From assembly GCA_020152595.1 (NCBI GenBank), contig JAIGNY010000076.1, forward strand, positions 7,501 to 71,500: DNA of 64,000 nt, given 5' to 3'. The notes under the pieces were generated by a model. It had not been told where the DNA came from and did not search any database. It was given only the letters and a program-made list of their open reading frames with translations. Numbering within the stretch: the stretch's first letter is position 1; each line of letters begins with the position of its first letter. The DNA is from Chiridota heheva (taxonomy: Eukaryota; Echinodermata; Holothuroidea; Apodida; Chiridotidae). Below, one piece after another: positions 1-12,436 of this stretch. The position numbers and the translations under genes were made by a program.

Positions 1-690
1 ATATCGTTTGCCTTAAAATGTTTGGATTTAAGACGTGCTTCTGTTTGTTGCATATATTACATTAGCTAATTAACTTAAGTGACATATCTCTGGTCAAAGT
101 GACATCTTTCTGATAGTTGTGTGTAAATCACTTCTTGAGCTTTGTTGTTGTCGCTATTGATAGTCTTTGTTTTTCACGCGCTACATGTGACTTTCAACCA
201 CACATTTACTACACACTGCACTGTCGGCTAAATGTTACATCATACATGCACGTTGTAATTTGTATAAATTGACTAACGAAACGTTTAATTAAAATCAGGC
301 CTCACGTCAGGACGTTGATGTGCTTTGATTATTAAAGTGTAGTTCTTTCTAAAGCTGAAATTTTTAGTGAAAGTGCATGCGGATTATAACGGTCCATAAA
401 ACCAGGTAAATTTTTATCTTTGTTTTCTAAAATAGACCTAGGTAGCCCTAGAGTCTAATTTGATTTTGTTTTTGTGGAAAAATTACATTGACATTTGTGA
501 AAAAATTACATTTTCTCGTAATCTAACTAAAATTGGCCTGGATAAATCCAAAAAGTAACGTGAAGGCCGAAATGTTTCCACAAAAACACCTCGTTTTCAG
601 CCATTGCGGGTTGTGGAATTTTGTATTTCTTTGCTGAAATATCATGACAAATCAGATCATAATTACATTTATTGGAGTTTTCAGGTTTAT
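1..690. other. AT-rich intergenic sequence, nothing recognised
   Basis: No ORF of note, no RNA motif and no clear repeat was seen in this stretch. Confidence 0.5.
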
Positions 691-699
691 CAATGTGCA

Positions 700-1205
<506 letters not shown>

Positions 1206-1289
1206 TGCGTAAATAATTAAAGATGAACTTATCCCCACTGTCAGAACTAATACAAGAAATAATCATGACCTTAATTTCCAGGTTCTCTA

Positions 1290-1426
1290 TGCTAAAAAGA
1301 ATGTATATAAACACTCTTTCTTCCCTCACACTAAAGGATTGGAGTGCTTTACTGTCAGACATTGTACATGCACCAAGTCTCAACTGTTTCAAAGCTAAAC
1401 TTACTAACACTTGTATTGCTAACTAG
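1290..1426 (+). pseudogene. LINE ORF2 C-terminal remnant (tentative)
   Basis: The + frame reads ...LKDWSALLSDIVHAPSLN followed by CFKAKL. This resembles the C-terminal tail common in CR1/Jockey-type LINE ORF2 proteins, whose pattern is W-x-x-L, then V-x-A-P-S-x-N-x-F-K-x-x-L. It lies upstream of a separate LINE endonuclease/RT remnant, so it would come from another insertion. The match is short and could be chance. Confidence 0.35.
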
Positions 1427-1930
1427 TTTTTTATTTTTTTATATTTTATACTCATACTTTTTACGCTCGGTTGGCGTTCATGTCCTCTTGAAAGATTTTT
1501 GCTGACTTAACCGATTCAGATTCAAAAATCTGAACGTACAATTTGTTCGTAAATGATTTTACCATTAGCCTACAGCCAGTGTGAAATCGGTCACATTTAG
1601 AGGCTCAAATCTCTACGTTCTCTTTGTAATTTTGCAGGAAATGTTGCAAATGTGGAGGAAATATTGTAGAAAAGATCCTTTGAAGTTTGAAATATAATGT
1701 ATCGTGCATATGTAGAATAAAGCGTGGTGTTCACTTGTGCACAAATCGTAGCACGTTTTCACTGACAAAGAGTCCTGGCTGTTAAAAATGCCTGGATGAC
1801 CGAATACTTTAATAGAAGTCCACTTAGTTGTAAGTTTGGGTAGATTTGCTGTACTTTTCATTAATTTAGGATTCAATTTTGATTAAACACGCAGTAATCG
1901 ATGAGCAAACGTGAACAAAAATTCACCCAG
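1427..1930. other. Spacer between LINE remnants
   Basis: AT-rich sequence with no convincing coding or RNA signal. It may be decayed retrotransposon sequence. Confidence 0.4.
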
Positions 1931-1935
1931 CATGT

Positions 1936-3245
1936 GTTGTTTTCCATGCGTGGTAGTAATTGTCTTGATTTGATTTTTAGTAGTGAAGAGAGTATGTAGC
2001 GGCAAGGTAGGGTGTAGTGATCATGACCTCATTAGTTTTGATCTGTATTGTTTCACAAAGGCTTCTACAGCTAATAAACTTGTTTTAGATATTAAGAATG
2101 CTGACGTTGCTGCACTTCAGGATATTGTCATTCGATTGGACTTCTTTGCTCCATGACTTTAATCCTTCTAAAGCATGTGATGTTTCCAAGTATAGTTTTT
2201 TAAGGGTGTAAATTGGTTTGTCCCATTAAAGAAAGTCTGTAGGCATAATCAGCTAGTGTGGATGTTTGGGAGGTTTTGCAGGTTGTTCGGAAAAAGAAGA
2301 GGTTTGTGGCATTGTTATAAACACAGTGGGTGTCCTGCGGAGCTTGCTAGGTATAAGGATTATGAAAAGTCCACAAAGGGTTTGATAAGAGATTCTAAAA
2401 GTGTTTAAAATATGTTTTTCCAAAGAGGTTAAGATTAGATCGATTCATTCTTATGTTCGCTCAAAGCAAAAATTAAGGAGGTTGTTGGTCCCCTTCAGGG
2501 TAATGATGGTGTTACTATCAATAGTGGCAAGGATTTGAATGACTAATTTGTGTCTGTTTTTACCAAGGAGTCTCCTGCTGATTATGTTGTGGATTATTAA
2601 AGTGTGCACTCTCCAGTATCCATTAAGAATGTTGATTTTTCAGTTGATATTGTGTCTAAGAAATTAAAGGGTTTGAACTCAAATAAAGCACCCAGTTTAG
2701 ATGGTATACATTCTGCTGTCTTACGGAGTGTTCTGATGTTCTTTCTGTTTCCCTGAATATTATCTTTTCAAAGTGCTTTGATGTTGGTGTTGTTCGTAGT
2801 GATTGGAGAATTGCTAATGTCACTCCTATTTTTAAAAAGGGTGACCACAGTTTGCCTTGTAACTATAGGCCAGTGAGTCTCACCAGTGTTGTGTGCAAGG
2901 TCATGGAGTCTATTGTTAAGGATGTTGTACTAGATCATTGACTGGTCAATGGTTTGTTGAATTTGTCCCAGCATGGGCTCTTACCTAAGAGGTCTTGTGC
3001 TTCTAGTTTATTGGAGTTTCTTGATGATGTTACTAAATTACAGTAGTCAATTCTGGTCATAATGTGGATGTTATCTATTTAGATTTTCAAAAAGCATTTG
3101 GTAAGGTTCCATTGGGAAGGCTCATGATAAAATAAGAGTGCTTGGTGTGGAGGGAAAGTGTGCCAGTTGGATATATTCTTGGTTAGTTGACAGGTCACAA
3201 AGAGTTGTTCTTCATGGTGAAGTATCTCCATGGAAGAAGGTTTGT
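1936..3245 (+). pseudogene. Degenerate non-LTR retrotransposon (endonuclease end and reverse transcriptase)
   Basis: Translated pieces in shifting frames follow the order of a CR1/Jockey-like LINE ORF2. The end of the apurinic endonuclease appears first (NCLDLIFSSEES, then CSDHDLISFD). RT blocks follow: LNSNKAPSLDGIHSAVL, then WRIANVTPIFKKGD and CNYRPVSLTSVVCKVMESIV, then HGLLPKRSCASSLLEFLDDV, VDVIYLDFQKAFGKVP and VEGKCASWIYSWLVDRSQRVV. Several stops and frameshifts interrupt it, so it is dead. It stops near 3245, before the block expected to carry PQGSVLGP and the catalytic FADD-type motif. No target-site duplication was identified. Confidence 0.85.
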
Positions 3246-3329
3246 GACACTATATATTAATGCATGTTAAATTCAGCCAACGCAAGATCCGTCTTAAGTT
3301 CAGAAGTTCGGAAGTGATGGTAAAAACTC

Positions 3330-3770
3330 AGTCCAGAATCTGAAAGCATTAAAGTGCAATTAATCAATTAAGTAAATATCCACGATTATACACAAAAACT
3401 CCTCAAGGATATAATGTTGTAGTCTCAATATGCCTTATTGGTTTTGGTGGTGATACCATGCATATTAATGAGTAGGCGGGGCTTAACCTAAAATTCTTTA
3501 AATATAATGAGCAACTGTATGTCTGTTATGCATCATATTTACTATGATAATGTTGTTAATTATTGTGCACATGCTAGTATTGTCAAAATAGGTATGTCTA
3601 TTTGATTGATCTGCATCATGCATGATGGTCGTGGCTTATGAATAAATATCTTGGAACAAATATTTCATGGTATGCAATGACATGACAGTTAATACGAAAC
3701 TTGCAAATCAATCAGCATATGAAAAAAAGCTTCAAAACCACAAAACCTTTTGGTTCTGATTAATACTTTG
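3330..3770 (+). repeat. Dispersed repeat, family A
   Basis: Carries GCATATTAATGAGTAGGCGG, then ATGCAATGACATGACAGTTA, then ACCACAAAACCTTTTGGTTC. The same ordered words occur near 20.8-21.6 kb and 31.4-31.6 kb on + and near 40.5-41.5 kb on -. Terminal repeats were not resolved. Confidence 0.7.
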
Positions 3771-5377
3771 GCTATAATTAACCGATTTTCTTAAAACTTT
3801 CATTATTTATAAAGGAAAGATTGAAAAATCTTAAAACATCAATTTTAGACAACAATCAAGGAATTTAGGGGGAAAAGGGTTTTTATTTCAATTTGATAAA
3901 ACTTGGAGAAAAAAATGTATGCTTAAAAAAAATCATGCTTATAAATTTTCTTACTTTCTTTCAGCAATTTTACTCTTCTTTATCTTCCCATTATTCCAAA
4001 ATAATTTGAAATTGATACCTTTTCATGCAAATTGTTAGTAAATGGGGTGGAGTAAGCTCTAGTTGGGTCTTAAATGTGAGCGGGAGGCGTCAGTGGCATG
4101 TGGCAACACAACATCATACAGACCTAGCCTATGCATGATTCGTATGGCCAGTACTGTGGCTAGTCTGAGATTCCGACAGTGGACAGGACATTTATTTTCA
4201 TTTAGTTCTTGTGTTTTTTGCCAATTTGCATTTGTTTGTTATTAGGCCCTATCATAGGTGTCAATTCAAAACAAAAGCAAAGACATAAAACAAGATGGAT
4301 TTTACATCCTTGCAACAAGACATGCTTTTAACTATGGCATATTTTCCTCATATTGCTAATGTATTAGCCATTTTTGAGCAAATAATCAATTATAATTAAT
4401 GAATTACAATTAAATGATAATAGCATCATACAAATACAATTCCAACGGTGGCAATCATTATAGGAAATATAACTAAAAGATTTTATAAATTACCTTTCAA
4501 TTTCTCTTTCATACAAGAAGGACTTACATGTACTTGACCCGTGAAGAAACTCACCACAGATAAGTGATTTGATGCATTAGTTATTAGACACTCTTTCCTG
4601 TATGCAAACAAAAGATGTTCTTGTGAGAAGCCAGATAATGTTACTGCAAGGAGCTGTTAGTACTTCAAGTTCCCTGGTTATTAACACTCTGGTGATTTGA
4701 AAATTTATAGGCTGAGTTATTCAATTGCACTATATGGATATAAAGCCAATTCAAGGCTATTTTATTTTTAGAGCTTTAGTTTTTAAACGCAAGTTATAGC
4801 CCAAATGAATTATCAATTACGAAAGCTATGCCCCAATTTAGTTATAGTGTGGGACAAATCCCAAACAAGATATCAAGCTTGATTAGCATATGTGCCAGAC
4901 GATATTTTAACTCTCCAGCCAATGAAAACAAAGTTTTATTTGGATTGGACATATTTGGTGTTATTTCCTGAGCCAATCTTATTGTGTATGCTAAATTCAT
5001 TCGGATTGCACTGAGTTAAATCCGAACGAAATTCAGGATTTGGGCTTGCTTCGCATAAGCTCAAATACCCTCAAAGGGATGATTAGCTCAAAGGCTTAAT
5101 CTTAATGGGCACTTACCTTCTAAACCTCAATGGATAGTATAAGTTGGTTAAAATAAGCAATTATTTGACTGATCCTTCTCCGCGATGACTCGCTATGTAG
5201 AGCGATGGAAGTGTCTGAACTGTACCTAAGTAATTGAAAATACTGCCAAGTCACACTTTGTTTAAACTGCCAAAGCTCAATTAAAGTACAGCCATACTGC
5301 ACTGTTTAAACTGCCAAAGCTCAATTATATTGCAGTGGCAATGGCAAAAATGTTTGCTTAAAATTGTCATATAATCT
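3771..5377. other. No gene recognised
   Basis: AT-rich sequence with no supported ORF. A local direct duplication is visible: GTTTAAACTGCCAAAGCTCA occurs at about 5260 and again at about 5301, a 41-bp period. Confidence 0.5.
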
Positions 5378-5576
5378 CCTCCCCTTCTACACCTAACCTT
5401 ACACACCCCTTTATTTTCACCTAAATTTTTCTCCCACATTCATCTTTTTCCCTTTATCTCCCTTACAAACCTTCCATCTCCTCACTATCCTAACTCTTAC
5501 ACCATTATTTATTAACACTCTTTTGGCACATTTGACTCTTGACTGTTGCGGTGCCGTTAAACATCAACAAACCAAA
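5378..5576 (+). repeat. Dispersed repeat, family D (copy 1, partial)
   Basis: A pyrimidine-rich stretch ends in ATTAACACTCTTTTGGCACA, then GACTGTTGCGGTGCCGTTAA and CATCAACAAACCAAAT. The same order is seen at 6958-7252 and 8600-9094. The short A/C-rich end suggests the 3' tail of a LINE or a SINE sharing it. The orientation is assigned on that basis. Confidence 0.7.
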
Positions 5577-6179
5577 TCTTAAAATTGTTGGTTGTATCTC
5601 TTTCACTGAGAATGAATTTACATACAGTACACAAATGTAGGCTACAAAATGTTGGAATTAAAAATATCAGAAAAGGAACAAAGTGCAAGCAATATTGCAC
5701 TAGCGACTGAAAATAATCTGCACATTGAAAAGGAAAACACTCATCTGGAGGGAGAGTAGAAACCTATTTTTAAGGGGATCGTTAGAATTTTGGTTTAATT
5801 ACGCTTGTTTTATATTTCAAAATCATAATCAGTTATGACTTATCGTCATTAAATTCATACATAAAGTTCATTACTATTTCGATGTGATGTTTTAATGATA
5901 TTCCGATGTGATGTTCTATATTATTCTGATGTGATGTTCGCATACTATTGATGTAGGCCCTAATGTTCTAATATTCCTTTGATATGATGTTTCAAACTCT
6001 CATTGTATTTCAATATTGTCAAACGTTTTCACTCAATTCAGACCTTTCATTGGTTACTAAACTGAATAGGCATGACAATATTTTTATTTTATAATGACAC
6101 TATGGCTACTCATTGTTTATTTTAAATTGTTTCACAGTGATGTGGCTTGTGAAACTGAACTGATATCTCCTGATTTTAT
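5577..6179. other. No gene recognised
   Basis: Contains short direct repeats of GATGTGATGTT (5881-5940). No ORF or RNA feature is supported. Confidence 0.45.
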
Positions 6180-6440
6180 CATTTCAAACTCGCTTGTAAA
6201 GCGCTGGTAAAACGCCGGTAAAACGCTGGTGATTTTGCTGAAAAGAGCTTGTAATCACGATATTTCAAGAACAATAAACTGGATTCATGTCATTCAGTAA
6301 TTAATGTATAACTGTATGCATGTTTTGCATCATACTTGTAATGTTATCAACAGGTTCTATTTTATCGATGGGCATGCTTCTGAATATATGTTATTTAGCA
6401 TATTTCATGATATGCAATGCTAGTTAGCATAAACTTGAAA
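6180..6440 (+). repeat. Dispersed repeat, family A (diverged copy)
   Basis: Contains GCTTGTAATCACGATATTTC then AAGAACAATAAACTGGATTC, followed by ATTTCATGATATGCAATG. These match the family A blocks at 20.8-21.2 kb and 3.6 kb. A short internal repeat AAAACGCYGGT precedes them. Confidence 0.6.
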
Positions 6441-6957
6441 ATCAAAGCACAATGAAAGAATACATTAGAACCACTAATCATTTTAGTCTTCTGGTTTTGT
6501 ATTTACATACTGTAGTATATGTATTTGGATATTTCCTAAACCTACATTACGTTGCTTCTACCTGTCCTTATTACATGGGTAGCCAGGAGGGCATAGGGTA
6601 TGACCTCTCCAAGTACAATATTTCAACAGTCAAAGAATTGATAGGTATAAACTTAAATCTAGCTAGTTTATGAGATGAACATACAGCAGGTACTGTTCAC
6701 AGTTTGAAAATAAGGGTTTATAATATTTTATTTAACCCAAAATTCTGTTTAATTACAATGTAACTGTAGACCACAGAAATGCACCACAGAAATGCTAGAG
6801 TAAGATCAATCAAGGGCTGTGCCTGGACCCCATCAGAAGTCCTTTGTGGTCCCCAGACTTAGTGATGGCTTCTTTTTCCAATCCTCAGTCAACAAGTCTG
6901 GTTTTATCCCTACATATACCTAGGCTAACTAACCTTTTGTGAAAACTTGTACTGCAT
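6441..6957. other. No gene recognised
   Basis: A 73-codon frame lies here, but it has no recognisable domain and sits next to repeats. I do not call it a gene. Confidence 0.4.
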
Positions 6958-7252
6958 ATGGCAGATCTCTTCTCTCCTCACTATCCTCAATCTCTGAACT
7001 TTTCGAAAACAATTCTTCCTCAAACATCATCAACTTCCTCCGCAACAACAACCTCTTCCACCACATTTAACTCCCCCCTCCTCTCCCTTTTTACTGTAAC
7101 CTTACTTACCCCCCTTTTTTTTTTTCCCCTTTTATCCCTTACAAACCTTCCATCTCCTCACTATCCTACCTCTTACAGCTAAATTTATTAACACTCTCTT
7201 GGCACATTTTACTCTGACTGTCGCAGTGCTGTAAAACATCAACAAACCAAAC
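6958..7252 (+). repeat. Dispersed repeat, family D (copy 2)
   Basis: Shares with the 8.6-9.1 kb copy the block CAATTCTTCCTCAAACATCA, then CAACAACCTCTTCCACCACA, and the end TTGGCACATTT...CAACAAACCAAAC. Its 74-codon frame is a by-product of the pyrimidine-rich repeat. Confidence 0.7.
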
Positions 7253-7883
7253 ATATATGGCAGACATAAAGTAGGTCTTATACAGACATTACCCAGCTAA
7301 AATTTAGCAAGCATTTGATATCCGTTTCTTACAAACTAACATGGTACCAGCTTTTTTGGTATTGCTGCAGGTATCTTTACATGGACAGAACTATGAAGAG
7401 ATACAAGTAGTGCATAAGGTGGAATTCTACATTGTTTGCATATTATAAACATGATGCACATTATTCAGAAAATATATAACCATTTGGTTGGTAGTGGTCA
7501 TGATAGTAATCTTCATGTGAATAGCACTGGATGAAAGAATATGGGCCCATAGACAGGATATTTAGAAAAGGTGAGTGTGTGTGTGTGGGGCATGCACTAC
7601 AAGAGGGGGAGTTTTGGCAGATTCTCTATATACCCTTATGTTATATTTCAAATCTTTGATTTTAGTTAAGGGGGGCGAAGTTATATCGCAAGGGGGTAAA
7701 CAGATTCCCCATGCTGGCTATAAGCTTGTTCTCTTGCCATCTTAAACAAATTAGTTAATCATAATTATTTTTGATAAATGCGTTGAGTTTTGAACAATAT
7801 GACTATCAAATATCAGACCTGCGTTTATTTCAAAATTCCCATGACTTAGCAAACATGACGCCCTCACCTTTGGACAGACGCTC
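7253..7883. other. No gene recognised
   Basis: Includes a short (GT)n run near 7573-7586. Nothing else is supported. Confidence 0.4.
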
Positions 7884-8469
7884 CTTTAAAGGAATCTCCA
7901 TAGTTTTTTGTAAAAAATTATTTGAAAGAGCTTTCTTTTAGAGCCAGCCAATTTAGTACAAAAACCAGTTTGATATCATATTCCGTTCAGAAGATATAGA
8001 TTTTTAAAGATTTCCCACTTGCATATTTTAAAGTTTATGTACAATATGATAAATACGTGTTTGATGATGTCATAGAGGCATTTCCATTGCAAATGTTTAT
8101 GTATTTCTTTGAACGTTAATTGGTTGTGTATAGAAACAATTTTCCAAAAGTTATTGAAGTACAGTAGGACATATTTGGCAATGTATTTAAATACTGAACT
8201 TTGATCAATTTATTTTTCTTGCAGGTTTTACTAATAAAAAAAGGATGATGGATTTTAATAAAATACATAAGCTTTGTGGGAGAATGTGTTGCTGTGATGT
8301 CATATCCAGCCTTTTCCTATTTGTTAATTGGCATTTTTTGTGAACCTTAAAATTTGAATATCTCCTGGTAGGAATAACATATCAACAATGATTTTTATAC
8401 TAAATTGTTTCTAAAGTTTTTTTCTTTTTAATGAAAGGTTACAAAAAAATATGGGAACATTTCTTTTAA
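7884..8469. mobile_element. MITE-like element, family E (copy 1)
   Basis: The start (TTTAAAGGAATCTCCATAG and a TTTTTTGTAA run) matches the reverse complement of the end (GGTTACAAAAAAATATGGGA and ACATTTCTTTTA). It therefore has terminal inverted repeats of about 30 bp. A second copy lies at 33511-33890. Both share ATATTCCGTTCAGRAGATAT and AGATTTTTAAAGATTTCCCA in the interior. No transposase is encoded. Confidence 0.7.
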
Positions 8470-8599
8470 GTTGACACGGGGACAAGCCCCATGATAAGAT
8501 TGGATGTGCTGAATTGTACTGTTCCTTTTGTACTGTATCTGAAGCTCCATTTCTTAACAGCGCAGTAATAAACTTCACACCATTAAACCCAAAGTCGGG

Positions 8600-9094
8600 A
8601 CCAACACCCCTCTGCATAGTTGCTACTTCAGGGAAGACATCGTTGTCACCTGCATCCGCCTTGGCCACTCCTCTCTTACTCACTCCCATCTCTTATCTGA
8701 CTCCCTGCCCCTCTTTGCCCCACTTGCAACAGCGATCTCTCCAAGCATATTTTCTTAACCTGTCCCCTATACCAGAACTCCAGATCTCTTCTTTCCCCAC
8801 TCATCTCAATCTTGGACCTATTCGAAAACAATTCTTCCTCAAACATCAACTTCCTCTGCAATAACAACCTCTTCCACCACATATAATCTTCTCCCCTCCT
8901 CCCATTCTATACCTAATCTTACACACCCCTTTCTTTTCACTTGAATTTTTCTCCCACAATTCAGCCTTTCCCCTTTTTCTCCTTTACAAACCTTTCATCT
9001 TCTCACTATCCTAACTCTTATTTATTAACACCCTCTTGGCACATTTGACTCTGACTGTCATGGTGGTGGGTTAAACATCAACAAACCAAACCAA
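8600..9094 (+). repeat. Dispersed repeat, family D (longest copy)
   Basis: The longest of three copies. It adds about 200 bp at the 5' side, including CTCTTATCTGACTCCCTGCC, and ends in GGTTAAACATCAACAAACC plus two further CAAAC units. The A/C-rich end and 5' truncation of the other copies fit non-LTR retrotransposition. Reading frames across it on both strands look incidental. Confidence 0.7.
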
Positions 9095-9705
9095 ACCATA
9101 ACAGTGCATGTGAGGGGTTGGGTATCCATTGTCCTTTAATGTCAGAAGGTCAAATTCAAAGGTGAAGGTTACTTGAAAATTCCAACAAGAGAAGTTTGTG
9201 AGCTGCCAATATTGTTACTAGTTTGAGAAGCAAAAGATTCTTATTTAATATATTTATTTGATCACTGAGAAAAGAATTCTGTTCTTGTTCAAATTTGAGT
9301 CTCAAAGTCTGGCAAAATGTAAATAATTTGAAGTTACTAAGTAATCTTTGTTTAGAATAGATGTAACAAAAGTTGTCATAAAACTTGTATGTTATTGCTT
9401 CTTTGTTTTGCAGCTTGGTGTAACCTGGATTGTGTGCTGAGGGTCACAGATAAGAAACAAATCATAACCAGTGGGAATCAAACTGATGTTTGAAGAGCAT
9501 TATTCTGATCATCCAGGCTTAGAATTTGATTGGTAAAAATTGAACTTGTTTCCAAAGAATGCTGTGAGTAGGTTATGTCTCTCATGAAGACTGGTAAATC
9601 ATTTCTGTTGCAAGCATCAGCTCTGTCCTTTTTTTGAAGTATTGCAGCAGTGACTTGGTTTTATGTTCGTTTTGCACTCTTAAAGGAAGATTGTATTTTA
9701 CTAAA
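9095..9705 (+). other. Upstream region and 5' UTR of riboflavin transporter 1
   Basis: Two candidate 3' splice sites lie before the start codon. One is TTGTTTTGCAG ending at 9413. The other is a T-run followed by GTATTGCAG ending at 9647, with an alternative CAG at 9650. The second leaves 55-58 bases of leader before the ATG at 9706, close to the 61-base leader of the paralogue on -. No promoter could be placed, since an upstream noncoding exon is likely. Confidence 0.5.
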
Positions 9706-10893
9706 ATGGAAGAAGTGAAAAATTATTCAAGCCGTGGATTTACTACATTTTTGGTTGTGTTGTTCGGAACAGGATCGTGGGTGGCCATTAATGGTGTATG
9801 GGTAGAGCTCCCTCTCTTTGTAACATTGGGAATACCAGAAAATTATGCTTTAGCTTCGTGGCTAACCATCATTATTCAACTTGCAAATGTGGGGCCACTG
9901 ATATTTACTGTTGCAAGCTTCTTCACCAAAGGTAACATTAAATTGGAAGTACCAACTGTGTACATCATAACCACAATAGGCTGGGTGTCATGCTTGCTGT
10001 TGATATTTTATTGGGATGCATTCACCGTGTGGAAAGATGGACAACTTCACAGCACCGCTCTTCTCATCTTGTGTTTTTTCTTGTCAATCGTCGACTGCAC
10101 CTCTTCCGTTACATTTACCCCTTTCATGGCACGGTTCAAAAACATTTACCTCACATGGTACTTTATAGGTGAAGGCATGAGTTCCCTTCTTCCAGGCCTG
10201 GTGGCATTAGGTCAAGGGGTGGGTGGGGATTCCATTTGCATTGCAAATTACACCAATGTGATTACGAATAGCTCGGGCTCCTATCGTTGCACCAATTGGA
10301 TTAGCTTCTCCGAGCCTGCCCGCTTTGGGCCAGAGGGATTCTTTGCATTCCTGACCGCAATGATGTTTGGCTGTTTCTCTTCATTCCTTTTGCTAAACAT
10401 TCTTCCTGTCGTTAAAACTCAGCATGCTAAAGAGCTTGAATCCTTTGATACAGAAAGCAGTGCTTCCCAGTTACCACCAGTTGAATCTTACGATATGCTT
10501 TCTATTAATGTGAAAGACACCGACACTGAATTAGAAGTCACAAAGTTGTCAGTTTCATCTGTGAATAAACACAAAGAACACCCTGTCTCACATTTCATTT
10601 GTTTGTTTGTAATTCTTGGCATTGTTAATGCCCTCAGTAATGGTATTCTGCCCTCTATTCAAAGTTATTCAGCAGGAGCGTATTCATCTAAAACATATCT
10701 TCTTGCAGCGACGCTTGGTAATATAGCAAACCCTGCAGCATGCTTTATGGTGATGTTCAAGCCATTTGAAAAGCTGAGGGTCATCATAATAACCACTGTT
10801 GGTGGACTGGTTGCTGGAGCCTACTGCCTGATGACGGCTGCTACTAGCCCAACACCTCCCCTGCAGGACGAAGTCATTGGCAAAATCCTTGTG
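9706..10893 (+). CDS. SLC52A: Riboflavin transporter (SLC52 family), copy 1, coding exon 1
   Basis: Encodes residues 1-396 of a 479-residue multi-pass transporter. The SLC52/RFVT family imports riboflavin, the precursor of FMN and FAD, across the plasma membrane. The block GSWVAINGVWVELPL (residues 23-37) is a family hallmark. W25, N29 and P36 align with human RFVT3 W17, N21 and P28, which are sites of disease variants. Hydrophobic segments lie near residues 12-34, 50-72, 84-104, 116-138, 148-172, 211-236, 294-316, 329-352 and 357-378. A hydrophilic loop spans about 237-293. Sequons at N181 and N188 fit an extracellular loop. ATG 9706 was preferred over the frame's upstream ATG at 9634 because MEEVKNYSSRGF aligns with the paralogue's MGTMKEVLSKGF. 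The exon ends ...GKILV before a GTAAAT donor. The frame then runs only seven codons to a stop, so splicing to 15633 is needed. Substrate specificity is inferred from the family. Confidence 0.94.
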
Positions 10894-12150
10894 GTAAATT
10901 TTCAAAGTTTTTAAAGTTTTAGAGATGCTCACGTACTGTACTTTATGTGAAAGAGTGATTCTTATGTTACCCGATATATAGTGTGTAATTAATATACAGT
11001 AGTATGGAAAACCTGCCCCCGATCTTACTGTAATAAAAGGTTTGCTTTAGGCCAGAGGTTGCGTTATGATTTTTTGCCTGGCATATTTGCTTACGACAAG
11101 CCCTTGAAGTTTGGCGTATTTTGTCAATTTGCCGTCGTATGTACAGGGCATTGCGTAATGAACAGGGCATTGCGCGCTAGCGAAGCATGCAAGTAATTGT
11201 TATCAATACAACACACTTGTGTAGGCCTGCCTCGCTAAAGTGAATGAAAATTGTGCTTAAAATACCAAAAACATTAAAAAATTGGACTATTATTATCATA
11301 AAAGAATATTACGAAAAAGTTCATACCCAATCCTGTGTTGATTGTTGAGTCATGAAATTTGGGTTAACAATCCCAAAATAAACTAGAAAATACTTTTGTT
11401 TATCGTATCCAAACTTTCATGAGGTTTTAGTGAACTTTGACCAATTGTCTGCTATAATATACTATTTAGATCTTGAACACGCCTACTTCTTTACAGTATA
11501 GTAACTTGACTTGCAGACTGTGATCACTTTACAGATACACGATCAACACAATACAGGAGGAAAGTTAAATCCTAGCTAATAATATCGTTGACAATTGACA
11601 GCCTGCATTCAAAACAACATCAAAACTTTCACATACACTGTATGTACAGTGTATGTACATCATGCATAGGGTCTATGTACTAGCCTATAGGCCTATGTGT
11701 TAATGGCAGCACTACGGGCATGTTCAATCATTTGGCCATTAGTCTCGTAGTTGTGTCATTTTTCTTTTGTTTATGGGTAATTCAAAATCATTTTTGTGTG
11801 AAGTAAAACTTTGAATCGCATCAGAGAGGTAAGATGTTCATGATTTTAGTTATGTTCATGAAAAACTCTGGCGTAAAATTCCACATGCTATATCTAAGAT
11901 CTTACGACACAGGGTGTACCTGTGTCCTAAGAAATTTCAGCCATGGCGTAAAATACAACAAATTTGTCGTTAACGCGATCTCTGCTTTAGGCTGTGATAT
12001 ACTGTACTTGCATCATACATGCAGGAGGCTTGTGGGGACCTGTGGTCTGTGATAGGATTAATTGAGGTATGATCCAGTAAAGGAAATTCCCAGTCGGATA
12101 CAGTTGCACTTCTTCAAATCCAGGCCATCCTTATCGTATAAAGAAAATAC
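10894..12150 (+). other. Intron of transporter 1, 5' part
   Basis: The intron runs from 10894 (GTAAAT) to 15632 (ACATCAG), 4,739 bp. About 11035-11165 is an inverted match to 13035-13165. Near 11633-11658 a 10-bp stem, ACATACACTG with CAGTGTATGT, encloses a 6-base loop. No other gene is seen. Confidence 0.6.
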
Positions 12151-12336
12151 CCAACAAACTTAATAACTAATTGTTACTTTGATATGAAATGATGACTCTT
12201 TAGTGTATAAAATGTATTTTTTTGAGTTTAACCCCAAATATTGCTTTACCTACAGTGTACACCATTTGTTCAGAACAAGATGGGTTACACCAAACAAACA
12301 ATTTTTAAAGAAAGAATCTACTTTTTGGTTGGCATG

Positions 12337-12436
12337 CGAAGCATAATGCGAAGCGTAATGCAAAGCGCAATGCGAAGCACAATGCGAAGCACAATGCGAA
12401 GCATAATGCGAAGCACAATGCGAAGCACAATGCGAA
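12337..12436 (+). repeat. 12-bp tandem repeat
   Basis: About eight head-to-tail copies of GCGAAGCAYAAT with few substitutions. The repeating MRSTMRS frame across it is a by-product. Confidence 0.9.
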
